NCBI RefSeq assembly: GCF_900177645.1
Contig: NZ_FXAO01000012.1
Location: forward strand, 1 to 64,000
Reading direction: 5' to 3'
DNA length: 64,000 nucleotides
From: Arenibacter troitsensis
GTDB taxonomy: Bacteria > Bacteroidota > Bacteroidia > Flavobacteriales > Flavobacteriaceae
Below are positions 43,888 through 53,761 of this stretch, piece by piece. A model generated the notes under the pieces. That model was given only the letters and a program-made list of their open reading frames with translations. It made no database searches and was not told the origin of the DNA. The position numbers and the translations under genes were made by a program. Numbering within the stretch: the stretch's first letter is position 1; each line of letters begins with the position of its first letter.

Positions 43888-46095
43888 TTAAATTCTGGAT
43901 ACTTTATCGATGCCGTTAATGCGCTTTAGATTATCTATAACTTTTTTAAGGATAGCATTGTTTTTTACAACAAGGGTAATTCTTCCCGAGAATGTTCCGC
44001 CATCCGTGCTGAAATTAATATTTCTCATATTCACATGTAGGTTGCCAGAGATTACCTCCGTAATTTCACTGATCAAACCTATGTTGTCTATCCCCGTAAG
44101 CATTATTTCCACTGTAAATTCTTCTTGTGAAGAATCGATCCATTTAGCGGATATGATTCTGTAGGCGTAGTTGGACTGAAGTGAAATGGCGTTGGGACAG
44201 TTTTTTTTATGCACCTTAATTCCATCATTTACGCTTACAAACCCAAATACTTCATCACCGGGTATGGGGTTGCAACATTGGGATATTTTATATTCCAATT
44301 TGTCCTCTTCCTTACCAAAAACAAGGGTATCGTATTTTGTGGTTATTTCATCCTTGTGGATATCCTCCGGAACTGGGGTTCGCTTTATTTTATTTTTAAA
44401 GAAGGTTATAAATGCGTTGCTATAGGAGGCCGCAAAATCTTTTAACATCTGATTGTCTATAGCTCCTATGCCCACTCTATAGAACAGGTCCAGACTGGTC
44501 TTAAGTTTAAAAAAGACGACCAACTTATTTATGGTATCCTCATTAAGGGTAATTTTTTGGGATTTTAATTTACGTCTAAGGATTTCCTTACCGTCCATGG
44601 CCGTAGACTTTTTCTCTTCCCTTAAAGAGGATTTTATTTTGGATCTGGCCCTTGCCGTTGTAGCATAATCCAACCAACTTTGAGTGGGTTTGGCCGTATC
44701 CGAAGTTAGAATGTCCACTTGATCGCCACTCTGCAATGTGGTATTTAAAGGTACCAGTTTACCATTTACTTTGGCCCCCCTGGTATGCATGCCCACTTCG
44801 GTGTGTATGTTGAATGCAAAATCCAATGGTGTGGCCCCTTTAGGAAGGGATTTTAATTCCCCCTTGGGCGTAAATACAAATATCTCTTTGGAATAGAGAT
44901 TAAGCTTAAATTCCTCTACAAAATCTACAGCATTGGTATTTGCATTTTCCAAGGCTTCCTGTAGTTTGTTTAACCACTCCTCAATACCTTGTTCTTTCTG
45001 ATTGCCGTGCTTGTATTTAAAATGCGCGGCATAGCCTTTTTCTGCAATCTCATGCATTCTTTCGCTTCGGATCTGAACTTCCACCCATTTTCCCTTTGGG
45101 CCCATTACCGTGATATGCAATGCTTCATAACCCGTGGATTTGGGGGAGGAAATCCAATCCCTTAAACGGACAGGGTTAGGGGTGAAGTGATCGGTGACAA
45201 TGGAATAAATCTTCCAAGCCAAAAACTTTTCGTTATGCCGGTCCGATTTGTATATGATCCGTATTGCAAATTTGTCATAAATCTCATCGAAGGATACATT
45301 CTGAACCTTCATTTTTCGGCGAATGGAAAATATGGATTTCATACGACCCTTAATGTAGTAATTAAGGTTTTCTTTATCCAATGAGTCACTGATTACTCCG
45401 GAAAAAGCATCGATATATGCCTGCTGTTCTTCTTTGGACTCTTCTATTTTGCCTAATATGTCTTCGTAAACATCTGGTTCCGTGTACTTAAGGCTAAGGT
45501 CTTCCAGTTCCGTTTTAATATTGTAAAGCCCTATTCTATGCGCTAAGGGAGCGTAAATGTATAAGGTTTCCGAAGCTATCTTCACTTGTTTATGCTCTGG
45601 CATGGAATCCATAGTGAGCATATTGTGATACCTGTCCGCTATCTTTATAATGATAACCCGAACATCGTCATTAAGTGTAAGGAGCATTTTTCTAAAATTC
45701 TCCGCCTGCTGGGAAATGTTCATGTCCTTTTTCAGGTGGGCAATTTTAGTGAGTCCGTCTACGATCCGTGCAACGGTCTCGCCAAACAAGCGTTCTATAT
45801 CCGCTAGCGTATATTCGGTGTCCTCAACAACATCATGGAGTAGGGCGGAAGCTATGGAAACTGCGTCCAGACCAATTTCGGAAGCCACAATTTTAGCTAC
45901 CGCTATGGGATGGAATACGTATGCCTCTCCCGATTTTCTTCTTTGGTTTTTGTGGGCATCTACGGCAATATCAAAGGCCGAGCGTATCAATTTCTTATCC
46001 TCATCGGTAAGACTTTGATAGCTTATGCGGAGCAGTTCCTTATATTGCTTCGCAATTTCCTTGTTTTCTTTCTCTATTGCAGCTTCGGTCATCAT
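43888..46095 (-). CDS. Bifunctional (p)ppGpp synthetase/hydrolase (Rel/SpoT)
   Basis: A 735-residue stringent-response enzyme with all domains: HD hydrolase (about 45 to 200, His87-Asp88 in ALLHDVVEDT intact), RelA-type synthetase (about 240 to 355, RDWISSPKSTGYEALH), TGS (about 400 to 460, IFVFTPKGELKSLPKGATPLDFAF), and a C-terminal ACT domain (about 660 to 735). The intact HD motif means it can also degrade (p)ppGpp. It heads a group with the Fur-family regulator and purA, 41 bases upstream of the former. Confidence 0.93.
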   Translation of the reverse strand: MMTEAAIEKENKEIAKQYKELLRISYQSLTDEDKKLIRSAFDIAVDAHKNQRRKSGEAYVFHPIAVAKIVASEIGLDAVSIASALLHDVVEDTEYTLADIERLFGETVARIVDGLTKIAHLKKDMNISQQAENFRKMLLTLNDDVRVIIIKIADRYHNMLTMDSMPEHKQVKIASETLYIYAPLAHRIGLYNIKTELEDLSLKYTEPDVYEDILGKIEESKEEQQAYIDAFSGVISDSLDKENLNYYIKGRMKSIFSIRRKMKVQNVSFDEIYDKFAIRIIYKSDRHNEKFLAWKIYSIVTDHFTPNPVRLRDWISSPKSTGYEALHITVMGPKGKWVEVQIRSERMHEIAEKGYAAHFKYKHGNQKEQGIEEWLNKLQEALENANTNAVDFVEEFKLNLYSKEIFVFTPKGELKSLPKGATPLDFAFNIHTEVGMHTRGAKVNGKLVPLNTTLQSGDQVDILTSDTAKPTQSWLDYATTARARSKIKSSLREEKKSTAMDGKEILRRKLKSQKITLNEDTINKLVVFFKLKTSLDLFYRVGIGAIDNQMLKDFAASYSNAFITFFKNKIKRTPVPEDIHKDEITTKYDTLVFGKEEDKLEYKISQCCNPIPGDEVFGFVSVNDGIKVHKKNCPNAISLQSNYAYRIISAKWIDSSQEEFTVEIMLTGIDNIGLISEITEVISGNLHVNMRNINFSTDGGTFSGRITLVVKNNAILKKVIDNLKRINGIDKVSRI

Positions 46096-46136
46096 AAATT
46101 AAAAATAGCACAAACTATGATAGTAGACAACAAAAA

Positions 46137-47369
46137 TTATGCCTTTAAGTTTTCAATTCTGGACATTAGGGTTGGGTGCGAATAGTGCATAAAAACATAG
46201 GCAGGATGAGGAGTAAGATTGCTTAGGCTATTCTTGGATAATTTTTTCAAGGAGCTAATCAGGGGCTTGGAGGAAAAGGTTTCCTTGGCAAAATCATCTG
46301 CCTGATATTCAAATTTTCTGGACATGGCGTTCATGATCAATCCTGTAATTTCGGAGATTGGGCTATATAGTATTCCAAAACCTATAAGCGCTGCGTGAAA
46401 ACTGGGTTGCGAAACACCAATAGCCAAGGAAACCTCCGGATTGTTTATAAAAATGGATAGGATAAAAAGTGTGAAGCCAGTCAGTAAAATGGAGGCCGAT
46501 AAATTGAAGATGATATGTTTTCTTTTGTAATGTCCCACTTCATGAGCCAGTACCGCTACAATTTCGTCTTCTTCAAGGTCATTGATCAGGGTATCGTACA
46601 GGGTTATTCTCTTTTCCTTGCCAAATCCGGAAAAATAAGCATTGGCCTTGGTAGACCTTTTTGATCCATCTATCACAAAAATATTTTTTAATTCAAATCC
46701 GACCTTTTTGGCATAGGCTTCAATTTTACTTTTTAGACTACCTTCTTCCAAAGGGGTCTGTTTGTTAAAAAGCGGAACTATCAGCTTGCTGTAAAAAAGG
46801 TTCATGAAAAGTGAAAATAAGGCTACGAGAGCCCAGGCATAAATCCAAAAACTGGTACCGGCCCATTGAAAAAACCAGATAATCAAAGCAAGTATTCCTC
46901 CCCCAAGAATTATCATCATAATCCAACCTTTAATCTTATCGGTCCAAAATAACTTTTTGGTACTCTTGTTAAAGCCGAATTTCTCCTCAATAACAAAGGT
47001 GTGGTAATAGGAAAAGGGGGTTGTAACAATATCATTGCCTATCATAATTATACCGAAAAAAATAAGAGCAATCAGAATAGGGTTATCACTGTAGCTCCTG
47101 GCAATGGTATCTATCCATTCAAATCCCCCGAAAATCAGAAATATTAAGGTAAGGCACAGGGAGAAGACAGAGCTTGCCAATCCAAAGCGATAGTTGGTTT
47201 TTTTATACTCCTGCGATTTTCTGTATTCCTCCTTGTCGAAAACGTCGTTCAGCTCATTGGGAACAACATTCGTATAGCGTTGGGCGTTCAAATATTCCAG
47301 TAAAGCTTCAATTAAAAATTGAATCAATAAAATGGCAATTATAAAATAAAATAGGGTATTACTATTCAT
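46137..47369 (-). CDS. M48-family (Ste24/CaaX-type) membrane metalloprotease
   Basis: A 410-residue membrane protease. Hydrophobic segments flank the catalytic zinc motif HEVGH at residues 276 to 280, with the second-site glutamate region further on (EYQADDFAKE). Substrate-side motifs match Ste24/CAAX protease 1. Bacterial members work in membrane protein quality control; prenylation is not expected. It ends 41 bases before rel. Confidence 0.88.
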   Translation of the reverse strand: MNSNTLFYFIIAILLIQFLIEALLEYLNAQRYTNVVPNELNDVFDKEEYRKSQEYKKTNYRFGLASSVFSLCLTLIFLIFGGFEWIDTIARSYSDNPILIALIFFGIIMIGNDIVTTPFSYYHTFVIEEKFGFNKSTKKLFWTDKIKGWIMMIILGGGILALIIWFFQWAGTSFWIYAWALVALFSLFMNLFYSKLIVPLFNKQTPLEEGSLKSKIEAYAKKVGFELKNIFVIDGSKRSTKANAYFSGFGKEKRITLYDTLINDLEEDEIVAVLAHEVGHYKRKHIIFNLSASILLTGFTLFILSIFINNPEVSLAIGVSQPSFHAALIGFGILYSPISEITGLIMNAMSRKFEYQADDFAKETFSSKPLISSLKKLSKNSLSNLTPHPAYVFMHYSHPTLMSRIENLKA

Positions 47370-47431
47370 TTAAAAAGATAATCGATTTCAATATTATTAT
47401 AAGTCGCAGTTTTGCGGATGTCGGTTCTTCC

Positions 47432-48241
47432 TTAAAATCCCCGTTGTCTCCTCGCCTCAAAGATAAGTATTGCTGCGGATACCGAAACATTCATGGAGTC
47501 TATTTCTCCATGCATGGGAATAATAATATTTTGGGTTGCCTTGTTCAACCATTCCTCGGATAGACCTGTAGCCTCCGTTCCCACTACAATTGCCGAGCCT
47601 TTGGTGAAATCTACTTTGGTATATGGTTTGGAGGCACTTAATGCCGCACAGTTAATAGCAATATTATGGCCAATTAAGAATTGGATTATTTCGGGTGTGG
47701 TCCCCATGGCTATGTTGGTAGTGAAAACGCATCCTACACTGGAACGGATTATATTTGGGTTGTATAGGTCGCTTTTGGGATTGGCAATGATTACGGCGTC
47801 CAGGTCGGCAGCATCGGCAGTACGGAGTAGGGCGCCAATATTGCCTGGTTTTTCAGGGGCTTCCGCCACTAAAATAAGGGGATTGTCGTTTTTGAATTTT
47901 AAGGAATCCAGTGAATGCTCCCGAGCTACAGCTATGGCCATTATGCCCTCTGTGGTGTCCCTATGTGCCAATTTCTGAAAGATATCCTTTGATATGGCAA
48001 TTACTTCGGGGGCAGGGGAAATATTCTGTATTAATTCCAAAATAGTATCGCCAGCCACTAGTTCTGGGTAGAAAAGAATGGTCTTTAAGGTGTACAGTCC
48101 CTTAATGGCGAGTTGCAGCTCTTTGATGCCTTCAATAACAAAAAGCCCATTTTTTTTTCGTTCCCTTGATTTTTCCTTTAAAGATATTGTACTCCTTACC
48201 AAAGGGTTGTGGATACTGCTAATCTCTTTTATATGGCTCAT
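47432..48241 (-). CDS. TrmH/SpoU-family RNA methyltransferase
   Basis: A 269-residue SPOUT-class 2'-O-methyltransferase. Motif 1 is PEKPGNIGALLRTADAA, motif 2 is VVGTEATGLSEEW and motif 3 is IPMHGEIDSMNVSVSAAI, all in normal spacing. An N-terminal substrate-binding part (about 1 to 105) resembles RNA-binding L30-like domains. The target RNA cannot be set by eye. It stands opposite the DUF6503 gene, with 72 bases between their starts. Confidence 0.9.
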   Translation of the reverse strand: MSHIKEISSIHNPLVRSTISLKEKSRERKKNGLFVIEGIKELQLAIKGLYTLKTILFYPELVAGDTILELIQNISPAPEVIAISKDIFQKLAHRDTTEGIMAIAVAREHSLDSLKFKNDNPLILVAEAPEKPGNIGALLRTADAADLDAVIIANPKSDLYNPNIIRSSVGCVFTTNIAMGTTPEIIQFLIGHNIAINCAALSASKPYTKVDFTKGSAIVVGTEATGLSEEWLNKATQNIIIPMHGEIDSMNVSVSAAILIFEARRQRGF

Positions 48242-48313
48242 TGGTGCAAAAATAATATATTCTGTTAACTTAATTATGGTTTTACGACCAATGGGGCAAC
48301 TAAAATAGGTAAC

Positions 48314-49117
48314 ATGAAATATGTAAGTGTAGTTGTGCTATTGGCTAGTGCACTTTCCTGTAAAATGGAAAACAAAACAAAGGAGGTTGTAGTGGAATCG
48401 GGCAAGCCTATGACAGAAAAAAGGGTAGAGCTGCAACGCTATCCGGAAACATTAGTAAAAGTCTTTGAGGCCCATGGGGGTTTGGAGGATTGGAAAGATA
48501 AGAGGACTTTGGTTTTCAAATTGGGAGAGGAGCTGCATACCATGGATCTTCAAACTAGAATGGATAGGGTGGATGCAGCAGCTTATTCCCTTGGTTTTGA
48601 TGGCAAAATGGTATGGCTGTTGAACGAAGAAAAGATGTTTAAAGGAGATCCTGTATTTTATCATAACCTTATGTCTTATTTTTTCAATATGCCTTTTGTA
48701 TTGGGCGATAATGGAATTGTTTATGCCGAAACGGAGGATTTGGTATTTGAAGGGATCAATTATCCCGGTATTGCCGTAAGTTTCAAATCAGGAGTCGGCA
48801 CCTCCTATAAGGATGAATACTTTTTACACTATGACCCCAAAACTTTTAAAATGGCATGGCTTGGTTATACGGTCAGCTACAGAAGTGGAGAACGCTCCGA
48901 TAAAGTAAGTTGGATAGGGTATCATGATTGGGCGGATGTAAACGGACTTAAAGTACCCAAAGTATTGACTTGGTACAGTTCGGAGGGGCGCACGATTAAG
49001 GAGCCTCGAAAACCGGTGGTTTATGAGGGAATTGAGTTTAGTGAAGATGCCAAACCGTTAAGCTTCTATGGGAAGCCCCAGAACGGGACATATGTTGAAG
49101 GAAAGGTACAGGAGTAA
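48314..49117 (+). CDS. DUF6503-family lipoprotein
   Basis: A 267-residue lipoprotein with lipobox ALSC (cysteine at residue 16). The body is a strand-rich domain (HGGLEDWKDKRTLVFKLGEELH, then YDPKTFKMAWLGYTVSYRS) matching DUF6503, which resembles outer-membrane lipoprotein-sorting folds such as LolA in general outline. Function unknown. A 10-pair hairpin without a T-run follows the gene. Confidence 0.78.
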   Translation: MKYVSVVVLLASALSCKMENKTKEVVVESGKPMTEKRVELQRYPETLVKVFEAHGGLEDWKDKRTLVFKLGEELHTMDLQTRMDRVDAAAYSLGFDGKMVWLLNEEKMFKGDPVFYHNLMSYFFNMPFVLGDNGIVYAETEDLVFEGINYPGIAVSFKSGVGTSYKDEYFLHYDPKTFKMAWLGYTVSYRSGERSDKVSWIGYHDWADVNGLKVPKVLTWYSSEGRTIKEPRKPVVYEGIEFSEDAKPLSFYGKPQNGTYVEGKVQE

Positions 49118-49130
49118 AAAAAACTGGGTG

Positions 49131-49168
49131 TTGCCGATCCGGGAAATACGGGCTAAAAGGATCGGTAA
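49131..49168 (+). other. Stable hairpin after the DUF6503 gene
   Basis: TTGCCGATCC and GGATCGGTAA pair (10 pairs, one G-U) around an 18-base loop. There is no T-run, so it is not a classical terminator; it may protect the 3' end. Confidence 0.4.
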
Positions 49169-49261
49169 TAATAGTGTTTGATGTTCATTAATGGGTTTAG
49201 TTTGTTGCTTATTGGGTTTTGTTCTATAATCTAATGGGTATTGGCAAATAATGCTTTTCTG

Positions 49262-50329
49262 TTATAAGGGATTTTGTTGATAATAATTAACCAATAGGGT
49301 CACCACAGCATTGTAGCTTTTTATTCCTTCCTTCTGATTGTTGGCCTTTAAAAAAGTATTGAATATAGATTTAAAAATAGGCTCCGTGGGATTTTCATGA
49401 GCCACCCAGAATTCGGCAATTTCTTTATAATTCTTTTTTACACCTGGATTCAGTTTGTTGTACTGACGTTTAAACTCCTCTTGGTCCTGATTCGCAAGAT
49501 CATTAAGGCAATAGCTTAGGGCGTAGGCATATGCGGAATATTTAAAGTAGATATCCTCATTGCTAACGGTTGCCAAATAACCAATAAAATTGGTTTCATT
49601 TTCAGCGGAAAACCCCAATTGGTGGCCTATCTCGTGGCCACATATAACAGGAAATCTAAAATTGGGGAGTTCACTATTTGCCTGGGCTTCATTGGTGAAA
49701 GGGTTTAAATAACCACCATAACCCATATAGCTCAAAGGGATGCTGAATATTGATTTTTTTAAGCTTGGATGGTGGTAGGTAAAAAGGGGAATTTTGTTTT
49801 TTAGGGATTGATAGCCTTCCAGGGTGCGGCCCATAATTTCTTTTTTAGTATAGGGGACTTGAACTATTTTACTGGTGTCAGCGGTTATCCTGAATTGGAT
49901 TTCATTGGTTTTAAGCACCAGTTGGTCCACAAAATCCACTAGGTCTTCTTGGCTGTGTTTTGCGCCAAGTTGAAGGGATTGCGAAAGGGGTTGCCGGTAA
50001 TAATTTAATCCCCATGAGATATGAAATGTAAAGTAAGCAACGGAAAGAACCATGGCTATATTCCGTATAAACCCCCATAATTTGATTTTTATGGACATTC
50101 TATTCAGGATGATATAACGCACGCCCAAAATAATAAGAAGTGCATAAAGAATGTCACCTACGGAAAATGGGATCCATCCCATTAAGATGCGCCAAAATCC
50201 GGAAATATATGGGTATAAACCTTTACTGTAATAGGTTTCTATAAATTCAGGGTATCTGCCAAGCCATTTTACCAAGATTATCTGAGGTACCAATAGAATG
50301 GCAATGAGATTTTTTATTTTAGTATTCAT
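49262..50329 (-). CDS. DUF3810-family membrane metalloprotease-like protein
   Basis: A 355-residue protein with a few N-terminal hydrophobic segments (about 5 to 100) followed by a soluble domain with HEIGHQLGF, an HExxH zinc motif. It matches DUF3810, common in Bacteroidetes and of unknown function. I start it at 50329; a longer frame from 50347 adds six residues. Divergent to pepD, with 72 bases between. Confidence 0.82.
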   Translation of the reverse strand: MNTKIKNLIAILLVPQIILVKWLGRYPEFIETYYSKGLYPYISGFWRILMGWIPFSVGDILYALLIILGVRYIILNRMSIKIKLWGFIRNIAMVLSVAYFTFHISWGLNYYRQPLSQSLQLGAKHSQEDLVDFVDQLVLKTNEIQFRITADTSKIVQVPYTKKEIMGRTLEGYQSLKNKIPLFTYHHPSLKKSIFSIPLSYMGYGGYLNPFTNEAQANSELPNFRFPVICGHEIGHQLGFSAENETNFIGYLATVSNEDIYFKYSAYAYALSYCLNDLANQDQEEFKRQYNKLNPGVKKNYKEIAEFWVAHENPTEPIFKSIFNTFLKANNQKEGIKSYNAVVTLLVNYYQQNPL

Positions 50330-50401
50330 CGGTTCAAAAATAGCCAATAATCTAGCAAGGTTGTTTTTCTATCTGTATTTTTGACTTCACAATTTATTAA
50401 T

Positions 50402-51862
50402 ATGAATAAGAAAATAAGAGTTTTAGAGCCTAAAAGTGTCTGGAATAAATTTGCCGATTTAAATGCCGTTCCAAGACCATCCAAACATGAGGAGCGGGTA
50501 ATAGAATTTATGATGGACTTTGGCAAGTCGCTTGGCCTTGAAACCATCAAGGACCACGTGGGGAATGTAATCATTAAGAAGCCTGCATCAGTGGGTATGG
50601 AAGATAGGAAGACCGTTATTCTGCAGTCACATTTGGACATGGTACACCAAAAAAATGCTGATACGGTTTTCGACTTTAACACCCAGGGCATAGAGATGTA
50701 TGTAGACGGTGATTGGGTAAGGGCAAAAGGTACCACCTTGGGAGCCGATAACGGCTTGGGGGTAGCCACTATAATGGCCCTGTTGGAGAGCAAGAATATT
50801 CCCCACCCTCCTTTGGAAGCCTTATTTACGATCGATGAAGAAACTGGAATGACAGGAGCCAAGGGATTACAAGGGGGACTTTTGAATGGGGATATTTTGT
50901 TGAATCTGGATACAGAGGATGACGATGAAATAGATATTGGTTGCGCAGGGGGTATAGATATTACTGCCAAAGGAATATATGGGGAGGTTCCTATAAACGC
51001 GGGTTACGCTGGTTATAAAATGGTGGTGAAAGGTCTCTCTGGGGGCCATAGTGGAATGGATATCCATTTAGGACTGGGCAATGCCAATAAAATCATGAAT
51101 TCTTTATTGATATTGGGGCAGAAGCAACTTGGTTTAAGGATTTCTAAAATTGATGGTGGAGGTCTGCGAAATGCAATTCCTAGGGAAAGCACTGCTTTGG
51201 TTGCAATAAAAGTATCGGACTCCAAGGAATTGGAAACTTTGTTTAAAGATTGGGCCAGTAATTTAAATAAGGAGTTTGCCGCGACCGAGCCTAATCTTTT
51301 GATTGCTTGCGAACCTGCCCCTCTTCCAAAAATGGTTATGGAAGCCAAGGACCAGTTGGCACTAACGGAAGCTCTTAAGAATGCCCATAACGGGGTCTAC
51401 GCCATGAGCAAATCTATGAAAGACTTGGTGGAGACATCCAACAATATTGCAAGGGTGGAGGTCGGTGATGGCCAGGTAAAGATTGCATGCCTAACCAGGT
51501 CATCCGTGGAGGCCGGTAAAATGGAATTGGCCAAAAACCTACAGAGCAATTTTGAAATGGCTGGGTATGAAGTAGTTTTAAGTGGGGAATATCCTGGTTG
51601 GAATCCCAATCCTAATTCGGCTATCCTGAAACTGTTACGTAAAAAATATAAGGAGCTTTTTAAGGAGCAGCCCAGAGTGGTTGCCTGTCACGCAGGTTTG
51701 GAATGTGGAATTTTGGGAAAGAATTATCCTGAAGTAGATATGATAAGTTTTGGGCCCACTATAAAAGGTGCCCATTCTCCCGATGAACGAGCCAGCATAT
51801 CCTCCCTGCAAAAATTTTGGAAATACATTTTGGAAATACTTGTTGAAATTCCAAGAAAGTAA
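50402..51862 (+). CDS. pepD: Aminoacyl-histidine dipeptidase (Xaa-His dipeptidase)
   Basis: A 486-residue cytoplasmic zinc dipeptidase of the M20 family that cleaves Xaa-His dipeptides. The metal ligands are visible: LQSHLDMVHQ (His, Asp), GADNGLGVA (Asp) and DEETGMTGA (catalytic and metal Glu), with the late HSPDERASI. The central region (about 210 to 400) is the dimerisation lid. I start at the ATG at 50402, which is preceded by a TATTTTTG box at 50376-50383; an earlier TTG would precede the likely transcription start. Confidence 0.93.
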   Translation: MNKKIRVLEPKSVWNKFADLNAVPRPSKHEERVIEFMMDFGKSLGLETIKDHVGNVIIKKPASVGMEDRKTVILQSHLDMVHQKNADTVFDFNTQGIEMYVDGDWVRAKGTTLGADNGLGVATIMALLESKNIPHPPLEALFTIDEETGMTGAKGLQGGLLNGDILLNLDTEDDDEIDIGCAGGIDITAKGIYGEVPINAGYAGYKMVVKGLSGGHSGMDIHLGLGNANKIMNSLLILGQKQLGLRISKIDGGGLRNAIPRESTALVAIKVSDSKELETLFKDWASNLNKEFAATEPNLLIACEPAPLPKMVMEAKDQLALTEALKNAHNGVYAMSKSMKDLVETSNNIARVEVGDGQVKIACLTRSSVEAGKMELAKNLQSNFEMAGYEVVLSGEYPGWNPNPNSAILKLLRKKYKELFKEQPRVVACHAGLECGILGKNYPEVDMISFGPTIKGAHSPDERASISSLQKFWKYILEILVEIPRK

Positions 51863-51935
51863 TTGGCCTATGGCTTGAAAGCTGCATAGGTTACAAGATG
51901 TACAGGTCTGTAAAACAATTATATAGCTTGTTATA

Positions 51936-51972
51936 AAAATCCTCCATCAAGAAAAGATGGAGGATTTTTTTT
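51936..51972 (+). terminator. Rho-independent terminator after pepD
   Basis: CCTCCATC and GATGGAGG pair around a seven-base loop, with flanking A and T runs that extend the stem; a run of T residues follows. Confidence 0.9.
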
Positions 51973-52030
51973 AGGATTTCATGATTAAATTTCTTATATT
52001 TAAAGGAATCGAAAGAAAAAGATATCGATA

Positions 52031-52489
52031 ATGGGAATTAAAAGTTTTCAGGGGCCTAGAGTTCAACAACCCAGTGAAGAAGCGCCACTAAGGGTATGTG
52101 ATTATATGACCAGAAAACTGATTACTTTTAAACCAGAACAATCTGTAGAAGAAGTAATCGTGGCCTTATTGAAGTATAAAATTTCTGGTGGTCCGGTGGT
52201 GAATGATAGGAATGAATTGGTAGGGATGATTTCTGAAGGGGATTGTATTAAGCACATAAGTGAAAATAGATATCACAACCTGCCAAGTTCCAATCTGACC
52301 GTGGAGGGGCATATGATAAAAAATGTGGAAACCATTGATGGCAATATGAATATTTTTGATGCGGCCAACAAATTTTTGAACCAAAAGCGCAGACGTTTTC
52401 CAATTGTGGAAAATGGAAAGTTGGTGGGGCAAATTTCCCAGAAAGATATTTTAAAGGCTACCTTAAAACTTAAATCGCAAAACTGGTAA
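52031..52489 (+). CDS. Tandem CBS-domain protein
   Basis: A 152-residue soluble protein consisting of two CBS domains (about 22 to 80 and 90 to 150), with typical ends such as GMISEGDCIKHI and GQISQKDILKAT. CBS pairs bind adenosine nucleotides and usually regulate a partner; here no effector domain is fused and no partner is adjacent, so the target is unknown. It stands between two strong terminators. Confidence 0.85.
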   Translation: MGIKSFQGPRVQQPSEEAPLRVCDYMTRKLITFKPEQSVEEVIVALLKYKISGGPVVNDRNELVGMISEGDCIKHISENRYHNLPSSNLTVEGHMIKNVETIDGNMNIFDAANKFLNQKRRRFPIVENGKLVGQISQKDILKATLKLKSQNW

Positions 52490-52581
52490 TAGAATGTTCG
52501 CCTAGTTTTGATCCCAATGAAAAATGCTGCTTAGTTCGATTTGTAGGGTTATAGTATTCGTACAACGAAATGAGTGATAAA

Positions 52582-52626
52582 AAAATCCTAGTTGATCTCC
52601 GATTTAGATACCAACTAGGATTTTTT
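52582..52626 (+). terminator. Terminator after the CBS gene, possibly bidirectional
   Basis: AAATCCTAGTTG and CAACTAGGATTT form a 12-pair stem around a 17-base loop, flanked by A and T runs on both sides, so it can end transcription from the CBS gene and from the convergent isomerase operon. Confidence 0.88.
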
Positions 52627-52643
52627 AACTTTTGGAAATATTA

Positions 52644-53750
52644 TTATTGGGCTATTCCAGTAATTTCCAGATCAAAAATTAATTTGGCATTCGGGGGAAT
52701 TGGACCATAGCCAGCTTCACCATATCCTAAATGGGATGGTATAAATAAACGAACCTTATCCCCAACCTTCATTTGCATGAGACCTTCCTTAAAGCCTGGA
52801 ATTATCCTGGCTTCAGGGCTGTAGTCCATTGGAATGGCCTCATAACCTCTACCTTGTTTTCTGGCCTCCTGATATACGCCATATTTTTTAGCGATCTCTT
52901 CGTAGTTACTGTCAAAAAGTGATCCGTCCGATAAATATCCTGCGTACAACACATTAACCTTTTGTCCTACTTTGGGTTTTTCTCCATCACCCTCTGCTAG
53001 GGTAAGTATTTTAAGCCCGGATGGAAGCTCTTCAGCCTTACTTTCCTCGTTATTAATTTGGATCACGAAGTCGGTTTTCATTTTCTCCATCGCCTTGAGT
53101 CTTTCCTCTTCCTCGGCAAAGTAATCGCTCATTACTTTTACGGCGTCAAATTTTTTGGCTTCCTTACCGTTTCTAATAATTTCAACGGTGTTCATAACCA
53201 CATCCGTAACCGGTCTGTCGCCTTCCGAAGTTTTAACATTGGCAATAGAATCAACAATGTCCATACCTTTAACAACCTCGCCAAAAACAGTATGTCTGCC
53301 GTTTAAAAAGGGGGTTTCCTTATGGGTGATGAAAAACTGACTTCCGTTGGTAGTAGGTCCGGAATTGGCCATGGATAGAATACCGGCCTTATTGTGGGTA
53401 AGGGAATCGTTAAATTCATCCTTGAATTTATATCCAGGATTTCCCATGCCCGTTCCTGTCGGATCTCCACCTTGAATCATAAAGTCTTTTATAATTCTAT
53501 GAAAGATGATGCCATCATAATATTTTTTGCCCTTTAGGCTGTCGGTAACAAAAGGATTGTTTCCTTCGGCTAGGGATATAAAATTGGCAACGGTCAAAGG
53601 GGTTTTTTGGTACTCCAATTTAAGGAGGATTTCACCTTTGGAGGTGGTAATATCCGCAAAAATACCATCTCCCAAATCAGCATGCTTACTGGACTTACAG
53701 CTGGAAAATGCTATGGATACTACTGCCAATAATAAATAAATGTTCTTCAT
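52644..53750 (-). CDS. Dual peptidyl-prolyl isomerase (cyclophilin-FKBP fusion) lipoprotein
   Basis: A 368-residue lipoprotein (lipobox FSSC, cysteine at residue 18) with two different prolyl isomerase domains. Residues about 27 to 190 are a cyclophilin (FHRIIKDFMIQGGDPTGTG, NGSQFFIT). A helical linker of about 50 residues follows, then an FKBP domain (about 255 to 368, VNVLYAGYLSDGSLFDSN, GYGEAGYGPIPPNAKLIFDLEI). Such dual immunophilins of the cyclophilin-first type are known from Flavobacteria. It is the last gene of an operon with gldI and a DHH gene and probably folds periplasmic or outer-membrane proteins. Confidence 0.9.
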   Translation of the reverse strand: MKNIYLLLAVVSIAFSSCKSSKHADLGDGIFADITTSKGEILLKLEYQKTPLTVANFISLAEGNNPFVTDSLKGKKYYDGIIFHRIIKDFMIQGGDPTGTGMGNPGYKFKDEFNDSLTHNKAGILSMANSGPTTNGSQFFITHKETPFLNGRHTVFGEVVKGMDIVDSIANVKTSEGDRPVTDVVMNTVEIIRNGKEAKKFDAVKVMSDYFAEEEERLKAMEKMKTDFVIQINNEESKAEELPSGLKILTLAEGDGEKPKVGQKVNVLYAGYLSDGSLFDSNYEEIAKKYGVYQEARKQGRGYEAIPMDYSPEARIIPGFKEGLMQMKVGDKVRLFIPSHLGYGEAGYGPIPPNAKLIFDLEITGIAQ

Positions 53751-53761
53751 TGTAATTAATT

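Noticed and set aside
45650-46018. A 122-codon plus-strand frame opposite the rel gene
   Set aside because: It lies opposite the HD domain of rel; a shadow of codon bias with no features of its own.
50326-50970. A 214-codon minus-strand frame opposite the start of pepD
   Set aside because: It overlaps pepD motifs and the DUF3810 start; Ser/Pro-rich with no domain.
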